A stretch of 64,000 nucleotides of DNA from Rhodoplanes sp963712435 (GCA_963712435.1 CAVQIB010000001.1:310001-374000), one strand, 5' to 3'; shown: positions 48,202-58,592, numbered from the stretch's first letter. Notes: generated from the sequence alone by a model not told the origin. A program made the numbers and translations.

Positions 48202-49376
48202 TTACGCGGCCTTGGGCAACGCCGCCTTCGCCTCGGCATAGGCCCAATCGAGCCAATGCGTGAGCGCCTCCACGTCGCGCGTCTCGACGGTTGCGCCGCA
48301 CCAGATGCGCAGGCCCGGCGGGGCGTCGCGATAGGCGCCGAGATCGTAGCCGGCCGCTTCCTTTTCGACCGCCGCGACGATCGACTTGGCGAACGCCGCC
48401 TGCGCATCGGCGGAGCGGCTCGCAATGTCGGGGTCGACCACCTTGAGGCACACCGAGGTGTTCGAACGCGTGGCCGGGTCCTTGGCGAGGAACGCGACCC
48501 AGGGCGTGCGCTGCACCCAGGCGGCGATCGCCTGCGCGTTCGCGTCGGCGCGCGCGATCAATCCCTTGACGCCGCCGACCGACTTCGCCCAGGCGAGCGC
48601 GTCGAGATAATCCTCGACGCACAGCATCGACGGCGTGTTGATCGTCTCGCCCTCGAATATGCCTTCGATCAGCTTGCCGCCCTTGGTCAGGCGGAAGATT
48701 TTCGGCAGCGGCCAGGCCGGCTTGTAGCTTTCCAGCCGCGCGACGGCGCGCGGCGACAGAATCGAGCATGCCGTGCGCGGCCTCTCCGCCCAGGACCTTC
48801 TGCCAGGAGAAGGTCGCGACATCGAGCTTCTCCCAGTCGAGCGGCTGGGCGAAGGCGGCGGAGGTCGCGTCGCAGATGGCGAGCCCGGCGCGATCCGCGG
48901 CGATCCAGTCGCCGTTCGGCACGCGCACGCCCGATGTCGTGCCGTTCCAGGCGAACACGACGTCGTTGGTCCAGTCGACCTTGGAGAGGTCGGGCAGCGC
49001 GCCATAATCGGCGGACAGCACCGTCACGTTCGGCGAGCTTGAGCTGCTTGGTGACGTCGGTGACCCAACCGTCGCCGAAGGACTCCCAGGCGAGCATCGT
49101 GACCGGACGCGCGCCGAGCATCGACCACATCGCCATCTCGACCGCGCCGGTGTCGGACGCAGGCACGATGCCGACGCGGTAATCGGCGGGAAGTTCGAGC
49201 ACTTCGCGGGTGAGGTCGATCGCCCGTTTCAGCTTGGCCTTGCCGATCTTGGCGCGATGCGAGCGCCCGAGCGCCGCGTCGGCGAGGGCGTCAAGCGTCC
49301 AACCAGGGCGTTTGGGGCAGGGGCCGGAGGAGAAATGCGGCACGAGCGGCCGCGCGGCGGGCTTTGCGTTCGTCAT
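48202..49376 (-). CDS. serC: Phosphoserine aminotransferase (two frame breaks)
   Basis: PLP enzyme making phosphoserine, paired here with serA. Start MTNAKPAARPLVPHFSSGPC. ADYRVGIVPASDTGAVEMAM binds substrate and cofactor. The PLP lysine is in ATFSWQKVLGGEAAHGM. The C-terminal domain runs to AEAKAALPKAA. Shifts near 49030 and 48765 are needed. About 391 residues after correction, matching the alphaproteobacterial serC subgroup. It precedes serA by 95 bases. Confidence 0.92.
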
Positions 49377-49558
49377 GGTCTACCCTTCCAGATAGCTGCC
49401 CCTCGTTGGGGAGGGGTGTCCCGCCGGCGGGAATAGGGTAGCCACAAATGCAAGTCAATACGGGGCGGCCGCGCCATGAGGAAATAGGAACACAGACCTG
49501 CGTCGAAGCGCGGCGTCCGACAAGCGGGTGTGAGCAACCGCAGGTCGCGGCAAGCGGG

Positions 49559-50488
49559 TCAGGGCGCCTTCAGCACCGTGCGGCATTCGGGCGGCAGCGC
49601 CGACATGGTCAGCGCCGGGCGCGGCTTCGACGGCGTTGTCTCCGGCTGCGGTTTCAGAACCGAGTCCTGGAACCACCAGTCGAGGTCCTTGCCGCACCCG
49701 TCTCCCGCCGGAACCGGCGGCTGCGCCGTGCAGTCCGGGCTGTCGCTCGGACAGCTGATGCGGATGTGGAAATGATAGTCGTGCCCCCAATAGGGGCGCA
49801 CCTTGTTGTGCCAGGCGCGGTTCCACCCCTCATCGCGGCACAGCGCCTTCTTGATCGCGGCATTGACGAAGATGCGCTCGACCTCGGGCATCTGCGCCGC
49901 CGTCTTGACCACGCCGACATGGGCGGGGGTCCAGATCGCCGGATCGACATCGCGCCTGTCGGCGGCGACGACATTGACCGCGGACATATTCTCGCGCTCC
50001 TCGCGGGTGAGTTCGCGGTCCGGCATCGGAGTGAGCCAGATATCGGCGTCGAGCCCGACCTGGTGGCTCGTATGCCCGGTCAGCATCGGCCCGCCGCGCG
50101 GCTGCGAAATATCGCCGACGAGGAGGCCGGGCCAGCCCACCTGCTGCGCCTTTTTCGCGAGGCTTTCGAGCGCGCTGATCAGCTCGGGATGGCCCCAATT
50201 GCGGTTGCGCGACAGCCGCATCACCTGCCAGGCCGGGCCGTTCACCGGCAGCGCGACCGCGCCCGCGATGCAGCCGCGGGAGTAGAAACCGATGGTGCGG
50301 CTCCGCATCTCCGCCGGCGTGTTCTTGCGCGCGAACAACTGCTTCGCCGGGGTCGCCGGATCGTCGGGATTGGCGAGCGGCGGCAACGGCTCGGGGTTGA
50401 CGGTTCCGCGCGTCTGCGCGGCGGCGCCGCCGCAGGCGAGGAAAAGGACGAGGAGGCCCGCCAAGGGCGATCGGCGATTCGGTATCAT
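49559..50488 (-). CDS. mepA: Penicillin-insensitive murein DD-endopeptidase MepA
   Basis: Zinc enzyme that cuts D-Ala-meso-DAP cross-links in peptidoglycan. 309 residues with a signal peptide (SPLAGLLVLFLACGGAAA). LASMT-type metal motif GHTSHQVGLDADIWLTPM and the second site WGHDYHFHIRISCP are present. A Pro/Lys-rich tail ends VLKAP. Periplasmic. Convergent with no partner on its strand; an L,D-transpeptidase lies divergently 121 bases away. Confidence 0.93.
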   Translation of the reverse strand: MIPNRRSPLAGLLVLFLACGGAAAQTRGTVNPEPLPPLANPDDPATPAKQLFARKNTPAEMRSRTIGFYSRGCIAGAVALPVNGPAWQVMRLSRNRNWGHPELISALESLAKKAQQVGWPGLLVGDISQPRGGPMLTGHTSHQVGLDADIWLTPMPDRELTREERENMSAVNVVAADRRDVDPAIWTPAHVGVVKTAAQMPEVERIFVNAAIKKALCRDEGWNRAWHNKVRPYWGHDYHFHIRISCPSDSPDCTAQPPVPAGDGCGKDLDWWFQDSVLKPQPETTPSKPRPALTMSALPPECRTVLKAP

Positions 50489-50609
50489 GGCCCCTCTTTT
50501 ACCCCATTAACCAAGAAATCGGAACGCGGCGGCGCGCCGTTGTCACCGCGGAGCCGCGCCGTATTCTGTCGCAGCTTGCGGGGGGTGTGGCGTTGAGAGG
50601 GCTATCGTC

Positions 50610-51045
50610 ATGCATCGTCTCGCCAATGCGGTTGTCGCCGGAAGCTTTGTGACCCTTGCGTCGCGTGATGGCGGCGACGCCCGGCCTCGCCGAAGTGGTC
50701 GTCAGCATCGACAAGTCGTCGCAGCGGATGTCGGTCAGCGTCGACGGCGCGCCGCGACATAGCTGGGCCGTCTCCACCGGAACCGGCGGCGGGCCGCCAT
50801 CGGGCGTCTATCGGCCCCAGCGGCTCGAGCGCGCCTGGCGCTCGCGCAAGTTCGGGTGGGCGCCGATGCCGCACGCGATCTTTTTCCATGGAGGCTACGC
50901 CATCCACGGCACGATCCATGTGTCGCGGCTCGGGCGGCGCGCCTCGCATGGCTGCGTGCGCCTGCATCCCTCCAACGCGGCGACGCTTTTTGCGATCGTT
51001 GGCGCCGAGGGCGCCGGCCGGACCCGCATCGTGGTCAGCCGCTGA
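50610..51045 (+). CDS. L,D-transpeptidase, YkuD domain (one probable frame break)
   Basis: Periplasmic enzyme of the L,D-transpeptidase family that can make 3-3 cross-links or attach proteins to murein. The YkuD domain covers VVVSIDKSSQRMSVSVDGA onward. The catalytic motif is HGGYAIHGT ... ASHGCVRLHP with the Cys nucleophile in SHGCVRL. A signal-like leader MHRLANAVVAGSFVTLA starts at 50610, but in another frame; a one-base change near 50655 joins them. Without it, translation would have to begin at TTG 50656. Short form, about 145 residues. Confidence 0.82.
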
Positions 51046-51153
51046 CGCGGATTTGCTGCTGGTGAGCGGAAAAGGGAAGACGCGCGGATGCGGAACCGCG
51101 TCCGCAAAGTGGCGTTGACCACGGAGGATTCCCCAAACATTCAGGAGGAGCAA

Positions 51154-51552
51154 ATGGCTACGGAGTCGCCGACGGCGGGTCGGGAAGCTTTGGATCGACG
51201 CGAGACCGTGTCGCTGATCGGCAGCGACAAGGTTGAAGGCACGGCCGTCTATCGCGCCGACGGCACCAAGATCGGCCAGATCGAACGCGTGATGATCGAC
51301 AAAGTGAGCGGCAAGGCCGCCTATGCCGTCATGAGTTTCGGCGGATTCATGGGGATCGGCGAGGACTACTATCCGCTGCCGTGGTCGGCGCTCACCTACA
51401 ATCCGCGGATGGACGGCTACGAGGTCGATATCAGCGACGAGCAGCTCAAGGGCGCTCCCCGTTACTCGAAGCACGAGAACTGGGACTGGTCGAGCCCGGA
51501 TCGCAGCAAGACGATCCACGACTACTACAACATACCGGCGATGGGGCTGTAG
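51154..51552 (+). CDS. PRC-barrel domain protein
   Basis: 132 residues, start MATESPTAGREALDRRETVS with a strong ribosome binding site (AGGAGGAGC) just before it. The PRC barrel is VSLIGSDKVEGTAVYRADGT then KIGQIERVMIDKVSGKAAYA, DYYPLPWSALTYNP. Such stand-alone barrels are common soluble proteins in rhizobia, possibly stress-linked, with no proven function. It follows the L,D-transpeptidase and ends at a good terminator. Confidence 0.9.
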   Translation: MATESPTAGREALDRRETVSLIGSDKVEGTAVYRADGTKIGQIERVMIDKVSGKAAYAVMSFGGFMGIGEDYYPLPWSALTYNPRMDGYEVDISDEQLKGAPRYSKHENWDWSSPDRSKTIHDYYNIPAMGL

Positions 51553-51577
51553 CCCGATTGGGCTGTCCGCGTCGAAC

Positions 51578-51610
51578 AAAACGCCCTTCGGCGCCCGCCG
51601 GGGGGCGTTT
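51578..51610 (+). terminator. Rho-independent terminator after the PRC-barrel gene
   Basis: AAACGCCC / GGGCGTTT stem with a GC-rich loop, starting 26 bases past the stop codon and ending in TTTGCTTG. Confidence 0.8.
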
Positions 51611-51650
51611 GCTTGAGCGGCACGTATCGCAGTCGAGATTGTGGCTTTGT

Positions 51651-52563
51651 TCAGCCTTGCTGATGACCCGTCGCCGTCGGCATCTCCGCATGCAAGGCGC
51701 GCAAGCCATCGCGATAGGTCGGGTAGCGCAGCGTCACGCCGAGATCGCGCTTCAACCGGCCGTTCGCGACGCGTTTGTTGTCGCGATAGAAACTCAGGCC
51801 CATCGGGCTCATCGTCTTGGCGGCTTCCGCGAAGGGAACCAATGGCGGTGGGGCAATGCCGAGCAGGTCGGCCGCGAAGGCGATCGGATCGGCCGGCGAC
51901 GACGGCTCGTCATCGACCACATTGAAAATACCGCTCGCGCGCTGTGCAAAGGCGGCGTCGATCGCCTGGGCGATGTCGGCGACATGGATGCGGTTGAACA
52001 CCTGCCCCGGCTTGTCGATGCGACGCGCATTGCCCTGCGCGGTGGTGACGAGCGCGTTCTGCCCCGGTCCATAGATGCCGGCGAGCCGCAGGATCGCGAC
52101 GGGCACATTCCGCCGGGCGCTGATCGCCTCCCAGGCGCGTTCCTGGCTCGAGGCGATCGCGTCCGCGCAGATTGACCGGTTCCGGCGGCGTCGTCTCGCA
52201 CACCCAGTCTCCGCCGTGATCGCCATAGACGCCGACCGTCGTGAGCAGCACAATCGAGGAAAGCTTCGGCGCGTGCAGGATTTCGTCCGCGAGCACGGCA
52301 AGCACCGGGTCGACCCCGTCGGCCGGCGGCGCTGAAACGAGCAAGGCGTCCGCCTCCTGCATCGCCGCCAGGATCGCGCGCGAAGGCGAGCGCCCGTCGA
52401 ACACCACCATGTCGACCGCGCGCTGGCCGAAACGCCTGCCGGCGAGCGTCTCGGCGTTGTCCCGCGTGCGCGTCGTCCCGATGATGCGATCGAACCGCGC
52501 GCCGTACTCAACCGCGTAATGCCGCGCGCAATAGCCGAAGCCGAAACACAGAAGTGTGGTCAT
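51651..52563 (-). CDS. NAD(P)-dependent SDR / epimerase family oxidoreductase (one frame break)
   Basis: Atypical extended SDR similar to YeeZ-type proteins. The N-terminal MTTLLCFGFGYCARHYAVEY carries GFGYCA in place of the usual GxxGxxG. VVFDGRSPSRAILAAM, IVLLTTVGVYGDHGGDWV and ILRLAGIYGPGQNALV follow, and the C-terminus ends GHQQG. A shift at about 52170 (CTGCGCGGACGCG region) joins the halves. About 304 residues. Its ATG overlaps the queG stop (ATGA), so it is the third gene of a gst/queG/SDR unit. Confidence 0.82.
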
Positions 52564-53702
52564 CCGAGCGCTCCTGCCCCTTGCGCGGCGGCCCATTCCT
52601 CCTGCACGGAGGCGTCGCGCTCATCGCCGCGATGGTTCGCGGCGAGCGCTGCAAGACCATCATGCGGCAAGAGGCGCGACAGCGCCCACACCGCGGCGCC
52701 GCGCACCAAGGGCGACGAGTCGCCGAGGCGCTCTTCCGCCTTCGGCGCGAGCGCGATATCGCCGCTATTGCCGATCGCGATCATGACATTGCGCAGGAAA
52801 CGGTCACGGCCGGTGCGCTTGATCGCGGTCTTGCGGAACAGCGCCCGGAACGCCGCATCGTCGAGGTCCGCGAGGTCCGCAAGCGCGGGGGATTGCAGTT
52901 CGGCGCGGGCGGCGAGCTTTGCTTCGCGGCCGGTCTGGGCGAACTTGTTCCACGGACAGACCGCGAGGCAATCGTCGCAGCCATAGATGCGGTTGCCGAT
53001 CGCGGCCCGCAGGCCGCGCGGGATCGGTCCCTTGTGCTCGATGGTGAGATAGGACATGCACCGGCGCGCATCGAGCCGGTAGGGCGCGGGAAAGGCCGCG
53101 GTCGGGCAGATGTCGAGACAGGCGCGGCAGGCGCCGCAATGATCGCTCTCCGGCGCGTCCGGCGGCACATCGAGGGTCGTGAAGATCGCGCCGAGGAACA
53201 GCCACGAGCCGAAGTCCCGGGAGACAAGATTGGTGTGCTTGCCCTGCCAGCCTAATCCGGCGGCGGCGGCGAGCGGCTTCTCCATCACCGCAGCGGTGTC
53301 GACGAACACCTTCACGTCGCCGCCCGCGGTGGCCACGAGCCAGCGGGCGATGTCCTTGAGGCGGCGCTTGATCACATCGTGATAGTCGTCGCCCTGCGCA
53401 TAGACGGAGATCGCGCCGCGGTCGCGCCGCGCGAGGACGGCGAGCGGGTCCTTCTGCGGCCCGTAATTGACGCCGAGCATGACGACGGTCCGCACCTGTG
53501 GCCACAGCGCGCGCGGATCGCCGCGCCGGTCGGCGGTGGCCGCGAGCCACTCCATGTCCCCGTGACAGCCTTCCGCGACGAACTCCGCGAGCCGTGCGCC
53601 GGCCGGCGGGAGGGCATCGGGCCGGGCCATCGCCACCGCGTCGAAACCGTGCGCCCGCGCGGCGTCGCGCAGCGCCGCCTTGAGCGCTGCGGGTTCGTTC
53701 AG
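52560..53702 (-). CDS. queG: Epoxyqueuosine reductase QueG
   Basis: Cobalamin- and iron-sulfur-dependent reduction of epoxyqueuosine to queuosine in tRNA. Landmarks: ALWPQVRTVVMLGVNYGPQK, DYHDVIKRRLKDIARWL, VDTAAVMEKPLAAAAGLGWQ, the ferredoxin-type clusters CGACRACLDICPTAAF and CDDCLAVCPWNKFA, and C-terminal HEAT-like repeats. No ATG, GTG or TTG occurs at the expected beginning. The first suitable codon is CTG at 53702, overlapping the gst stop (cTGA), giving 380 residues. A miscalled ATG at that spot is plausible. Confidence 0.9.
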   Translation of the reverse strand: MNEPAALKAALRDAARAHGFDAVAMARPDALPPAGARLAEFVAEGCHGDMEWLAATADRRGDPRALWPQVRTVVMLGVNYGPQKDPLAVLARRDRGAISVYAQGDDYHDVIKRRLKDIARWLVATAGGDVKVFVDTAAVMEKPLAAAAGLGWQGKHTNLVSRDFGSWLFLGAIFTTLDVPPDAPESDHCGACRACLDICPTAAFPAPYRLDARRCMSYLTIEHKGPIPRGLRAAIGNRIYGCDDCLAVCPWNKFAQTGREAKLAARAELQSPALADLADLDDAAFRALFRKTAIKRTGRDRFLRNVMIAIGNSGDIALAPKAEERLGDSSPLVRGAAVWALSRLLPHDGLAALAANHRGDERDASVQEEWAAAQGAGALG

Positions 53703-54392
53703 AAATCGAGGTCGGCGTAGGTCTTCGACGGCGCAATGCCCGCATGCAGCTCCACCAGGAGCGGGCGGAACGAGGGCCGCGACTTCACCCGCGCGTACCA
53801 ATGCTTCGCCGATTCGTCTTCGTTCCACGGCACGTCGCCCAAATAATCCACGCAGGAGAGATGCGCCGCAGCGGCCAGATCCGCATAGCTCAGCCGCGTT
53901 CCGGCGAGCCAATCCCGCGTTCGCACCAGCCAGCCGATATAGGCGAGATGATAGCGGATATTCGCGAGCGCCGGCGCGGATCGCCTCGATGTCGGGCGAC
54001 CCGCCCCCCTGGCTCACCGTCATATGGCGCTTGAACACCCGTTCGGTAACCAGCGGTCCGCTCACCTCCATGAAGAACTTCTCGTTGAACCAGGCGGCGA
54101 GCCGCCGGACCTCGATGCGGGCGTCGAGGTCGCGCGGCAGCAGGCGATGGTCCCCGAGCTCGCTTCCCCGCGTCTCGTCGAGATACTCGGCGATGATCGC
54201 GGCATGCGGGATCGGCGGCCGCTGATCCTCGACCAGCACCGGGGTGGTGGCGGCCGGGTTGACCGCCAGAAACTCGTGCCGGCGCTCCCACGGCCGCTCG
54301 TCGATCAAGCGCGGCGTCAGCCCGTACTCGCCGAGGGCGATCCGCACGAACCGTGAATGCGGGCAGAGGCACTGATGATACAGCGTGAGCAT
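53699..54392 (-). CDS. Glutathione S-transferase family protein (one frame break)
   Basis: 231 residues after correction. The thioredoxin-like half is LTLYHQCLCPHSRFVRIALG with a CxxxS pair, VNPAATTPVLVEDQ (cis-Pro) and IPHAAIIAEYLDET. The helical half runs through WLAGTRLSYADLAAAAHLSC to SKTYADLDF. A shift near 53962 (ARNIRYHLAYIGW region) joins the two. Possibly a stress or maleylacetoacetate-type GST; the substrate cannot be told. First gene of the unit with queG. Confidence 0.85.
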
Positions 54393-54616
54393 AGCCTGTC
54401 AGGGTTCCGGAAATCGCGAATCGCGGGCAAATGCAATACCGCATGGTGAAACGGAGTCATACAAGACCATAATGCGGTGAAATCCGGGCAATCCCGCGGA
54501 GTGTGCACGGCGCTTTGCCCCTTGCCCCCCGAACGCGGTTCGGGCGAAAAGCGCGCACCCTTGTCGGCCGCCGCCCGCGCTGGGGGGCAAAACTCGTCAA
54601 CCGCGGAGCCGTCCCC

Positions 54617-55423
54617 ATGCTGCTCGATGTGTTCAAGGCTGCTTTCCTCGGCTTCGTCGAGGGATTGACCGAGTATCTCCCGGTCTCCTCGACCGGGCAT
54701 CTGCTGCTGCTCGAGCATTTCTTCGGGTTCGACGACGAGGCGTTCGGCAAGAGCTTCGCGGTGCTGATCCAGCTCGGCGCCATTCTCGCGCTGCTGTCGA
54801 TCTACTTCCACAAGTTGTGGCTGCTCGCCACGCATATGTTCACCGACCCCTATGCGCGGCGCTTCGTCATCGGCGTGCTGATCGCCTTTCTTCCCGCTGC
54901 GATTGTCGGCGCGCTCGCGCATGGATTTATCAAGAGCGTTCTGTTCAATCCCTGGATCGTGTGCTTCTCGCTGATCGTCGGCGGCGCCGTCCTGCTGTTC
55001 GTCGACTCGCTCAATCTCAAGCCGCGCTACACCGAGGCGACCGAGTTCTCCCTGCCCTTGTGCGCAGGCATCGGCGTGATCCAGTGCGTGTCGATGATTC
55101 CCGGCGTATCGCGCGCGGGCGCGACCATCGTCGGCGCCATGCTGCTGGGGGCGGATCGGCGGTCGGCGGCGGAATTCTCCTTCTGGCTCGCAATGCCCAC
55201 CATGGTGGGCGCCTTCGCCTACGACCTCTACAAGGATGGCGGGCAGATGACGGCGAACAACTTCCTTCTCGTCGCGGTCGGCTTCGTCGCCTCGTTCATC
55301 TTCGGCTGGATCGTCGTGAAAACTTTCCTCGGCTATGTGGCGCAGCACGGCTTCGGCCTGTTCGTCTGGTGGCGCGTGATCGTCGGCACGCTCGGGCTGA
55401 TCGGTCTCGCTTTGGTCGGATGA
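54617..55423 (+). CDS. uppP: Undecaprenyl-diphosphatase UppP (BacA)
   Basis: Membrane enzyme that recycles undecaprenyl diphosphate to the monophosphate carrier for peptidoglycan and O-antigen; also gives bacitracin resistance. 268 residues with GFVEGLTEYLPVSSTGHLLL (catalytic Glu-rich and Ser-rich motifs, 12-31) and the second signature IPGVSRAGATIVGAMLLG. Eight or so membrane helices. Start MLLDVFKAAF at 54617. Its stop overlaps the next start (ATGA). Confidence 0.97.
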   Translation: MLLDVFKAAFLGFVEGLTEYLPVSSTGHLLLLEHFFGFDDEAFGKSFAVLIQLGAILALLSIYFHKLWLLATHMFTDPYARRFVIGVLIAFLPAAIVGALAHGFIKSVLFNPWIVCFSLIVGGAVLLFVDSLNLKPRYTEATEFSLPLCAGIGVIQCVSMIPGVSRAGATIVGAMLLGADRRSAAEFSFWLAMPTMVGAFAYDLYKDGGQMTANNFLLVAVGFVASFIFGWIVVKTFLGYVAQHGFGLFVWWRVIVGTLGLIGLALVG

Positions 55424-57814
55424 CCGCGAAGCGCCTGCGGGTCGAGGACGACGCGCTGTTGCGCGGCCGCGGCCGCTTCATCGCCGACGCGCGTCTCGAC
55501 AACCAGGCGTTCGGCTGTTTCGTGCGTTCGCCGCATGCGCATGCGCGCATCGTCGCGATCGACGCCGAGGCGGCGCGCGGCGCACCGGGCGTGCTTGCCG
55601 TTCTCACCGCCGCCGACATGCAGGCGGCAGGGGTCGGCGGCGTGTCCTGGCATCCGCCCATGCGCGGACGCGGCGGGGCGAGCGTCATCGAACCGCTGCG
55701 TCCGGCGCTTGCGGCGGACCGGGCGATGCATGTCGGGCAGCCCGTGGCGCTCGTGGTCGCAAGCTCGGCGGTCGCCGCTCAGGACGCGGCCGAAGCGGTC
55801 GTCGTCGACTACGAAGCGCTCGAACCGGTGATCGGCTGCGCGCGCGCCATCGCGCCCGATGCGCCCCAACTCTGGCCCGAGGCCCCCGGCAATGCCGCGC
55901 TCGACTGGGGATTCCCGCCCGCGGACGAGGCGGCCAATGCGCAAGCGGTCGACCGGGCGATCGGTGAAGCGGCGCATGTCGCGCAGGTGAGCGTGTGTGA
56001 ACCAGCGGATCGTCGTCGCCAGCATCGAGCCGCGCGGCGCGACCGCGACCTACGATGCGGCGCATGAGCGCTACACCTTGCGCGTCTGCTCGCAGGGCGT
56101 CCCCGCCTTGCGGGACAGCATGGCGCGCATCATGGGGATAGATCGCGCCCGGCTGCGCGTCATCACCGAGGATGTCGGCGGCGCGTTCGGCATGAAGAGT
56201 TCGCCCTATCCGGAATATCCGGCGCTGCTCGTCGCCGCGCGCATGACCGGGCGGCCGGTGCACTGGATGTCCACCCGCGCCGAGGCCTTTCTCAGCGACA
56301 ACCAGGCGCGCGATTCGATCCTCGAAGGCGAGCTTGCGGTCGACGCCAAGGGCAGGTTCCGCGCGCTGCGGATTCGCGCGCTCGTCGATCTCGGCGCGTT
56401 TCTCGGACCGGTCGGCGCGTTCCTCGCCACGCAGAATTTCGTGCGCTGCCTGCCGGGCATGTACCGCATCCCGCTGATCGACGTGTCCGTTCGCTGCGTG
56501 TTCACCAATACGGCGCCGACCGCGCCCTATCGCGGGGCGGGCCGGCCGGAGGCGAACTACCTCCTGGAGCGCCTGGTCGAAGAGGCGGCGCGCGTGACCG
56601 GCGACGGCGCCGGACAGGATCAGGCGGCGCAATCTCGTCCCGCCTTCCGCCATTCCGTACAAGACCGCCATCGGCACGGTCTATGACAGCGGCGACTTCC
56701 CCGCCGTGTTCGACAAGGCGCTCGCGCTATCCGACCATGCCGGCTTCGCGCGGCGCAAACGCGAGGCCGGGCGACGCGGCAGGCTGCGCGGCATCGGCCT
56801 GTCCTGCCTGCTCGAACATGCGGGCGGCATGCCGAGCGAGGGCGCGGCCCTGCTGTTCCCGGGCGGCCGGGAACTCGTGGTCGCGCTCGGCGCGCAATCG
56901 ACCGGGCAGGGCCATGCCTCGGTCTTCCCGCGCCTCGTCGCCGAGCGGCTCGGCCTCGGCGCCGGCGGCGGTGCGCCTCGCTCAAGGCGACAGCGACCTC
57001 GAGGTCGCGAGTTCATCGAGCGTCGCCTCGCGCACGACGGCGACGGCCGGGACGGCGATCGCGCGCGCCGTCGATGATCTGATCGAGAAGGGACGCAGGC
57101 TTGCGGCCGACGCGCTCGAAGCGGCGGAGGCGGACATCGTCTTTCGCGACGGCGCGTTCGCCGTCGCCGGCACCGACCGGCGGATCGCGCTGCTCGACCT
57201 CGCCGAGACGGCAAAGGCGCGCAAGGCGCGCGGCGACATCGCCGAGGACCTCGACACCAAGGCGACCGCCGAGACGCCGCATACCTATCCGAACGGCTGC
57301 CACGTCGCCGAGGTCGAGATCGACCCGGAGACCGGGGCCGTCGCGGTCGTCGCCTATACCGCCGTCGATGATTGCGGCCGCGCGCTCGATCCCATGCTGG
57401 TCGCGGGACAGATCCACGGCGGGGTGGCGCAAGGGCTCGGCCAGGCCTTGCTCGAGCACGCCGTCTACGATGCGGACAGCGGCCAGCTGGTGACCGGCTC
57501 GTTCATGGATTACGGGCTGCCGCGCGCCGCCGACCTGCCGGCGATCGTGGCGGCGGAGCACAACACGCCCGCGACCACCAATCCGCTCGGCGTGAAGGGC
57601 GTCGCCGAAGCGGGCACGACCGGCGCCCTCGCCGCGATCATGAACGCCATCGCGGACGCGATCCCGGGGCCCGCCGGGCGCGCGGCTCGACATGCCGGCC
57701 ACGCCGGAAAAAGTCTGGGCCGCGTGCCGGGACAGCGGCCCCAGAACCCTCTCCGGGAGAGGGGAAGGCAAGCAGGGGCCGTCCGACGCGACGAGCGAAC
57801 TCACGTCCCGGTAA
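55420..57814 (+). CDS. Molybdenum hydroxylase large subunit, CoxL/XdhB family (about four frame breaks)
   Basis: Molybdopterin-binding subunit of the xanthine dehydrogenase / CO dehydrogenase superfamily. Start MTAKRLRVEDDALLRGRGRF at 55420. HVGQPVALVVASS, EDVGGAFGMKSSPYPEYPAL, FTNTAPTAPYRGAGRPEANY, VVALGAQSTGQGHASVFPRL and the catalytic-Glu loop GVKGVAEAGTTGAL are all recognisable. Shifts fall near 56000, 56625, 56960 and 57690; corrected length about 798 residues. The small 2Fe-2S and medium FAD subunits are not adjacent, so substrate and partners are unknown. The last 25 codons pass through a GGGAGAGGGGA repeat-like stretch, and the stop overlaps the convergent neighbour. Confidence 0.85.
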
Positions 57815-58592
57815 ACTCGGGCTTGCGCTTTGCCATGAAGGCGCGGCGGCCCTCGACATAGTCGTTGCTGACGAAGCACGCGCGCACCAGCTCGTCGCAG
57901 CGGGCGAGGTCGCGCTGCGACTCGTCCTTGATCGCCTGGCCGATCGCGTATTTCGCCGCCTGGACGGTGAGCGGCGCATTGGCGGCGATCATCCCGGCAT
58001 AATCGCGCACATAGGTTTCGAGATCGCCGGCCGGCAGCACGCGGTTGACGAGCCCCATGATGCGGGCCTCCTCGGCGGTGAACTGGCGCGCGGTGAAGAA
58101 CACCTCCTTGGCGAAGGCCGGTCCGATCAGGTCGACGAGCTTCTTCAGGCCGGGATAGACATAGCCGAGCCCGAGCTTGGCCGCCGGGACGGAAAAGCGC
58201 GAAATGTCGGAACAGATGCGCAGGTCGCAGCAGATGGCGAGCGCCACCCCGCCGCCGAGACAATAGCCGCCGATCTGCGCGATGGTCGGCTTGGGGGACT
58301 CGTAGAGCGTGGTCGTCGTGCGATCGACCACGGCGTTGTAGGCGTCGATCGCCGCCACATTCGCCCGCTCGTCGTCGAAGCGCGAAATGTCGGCGCCCGA
58401 CACGAAGGCCTTGCCGCCCGCCCCGCTGAGCACGATGACGCGAACATTGGCGTCGCCGATGAAATCGTCGAGAACGGAGCCTGCCGCATCCCACATTTCG
58501 AGCGACAGAGCATTGTGCCGCTCCGGGTTGTTGAAGATCAGATGGCCGATGCCGTGATCCTTGCGCGCGAGCACTTTATCGGTCTGCGTCAT
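57801..58592 (-). CDS. Enoyl-CoA hydratase/isomerase family protein
   Basis: 263-residue crotonase-fold protein. Acyl-CoA oxyanion hole residues lie in FVSGADISRFDDERA and in TIAQIGGYCLGGGVALAICC. The first catalytic-type Glu of true hydratases is not obvious at the usual place; the second region has KLGLGYVYPGL. So it may be a hydratase, isomerase or other crotonase. Start MTQTDKVLARKDHGIG at 58592. Uninterrupted. Its end overlaps the molybdenum hydroxylase gene tail by 14 bases. Confidence 0.88.
   Translation of the reverse strand: MTQTDKVLARKDHGIGHLIFNNPERHNALSLEMWDAAGSVLDDFIGDANVRVIVLSGAGGKAFVSGADISRFDDERANVAAIDAYNAVVDRTTTTLYESPKPTIAQIGGYCLGGGVALAICCDLRICSDISRFSVPAAKLGLGYVYPGLKKLVDLIGPAFAKEVFFTARQFTAEEARIMGLVNRVLPAGDLETYVRDYAGMIAANAPLTVQAAKYAIGQAIKDESQRDLARCDELVRACFVSNDYVEGRRAFMAKRKPEFTGT

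Noticed and set aside
49393..49440. Possible regulatory hairpin CCCCTCgttgGGGAGGGG before serC
   Set aside because: It resembles the local extragenic repeat style and shows no leader peptide or attenuator pairing that would make serine control credible.
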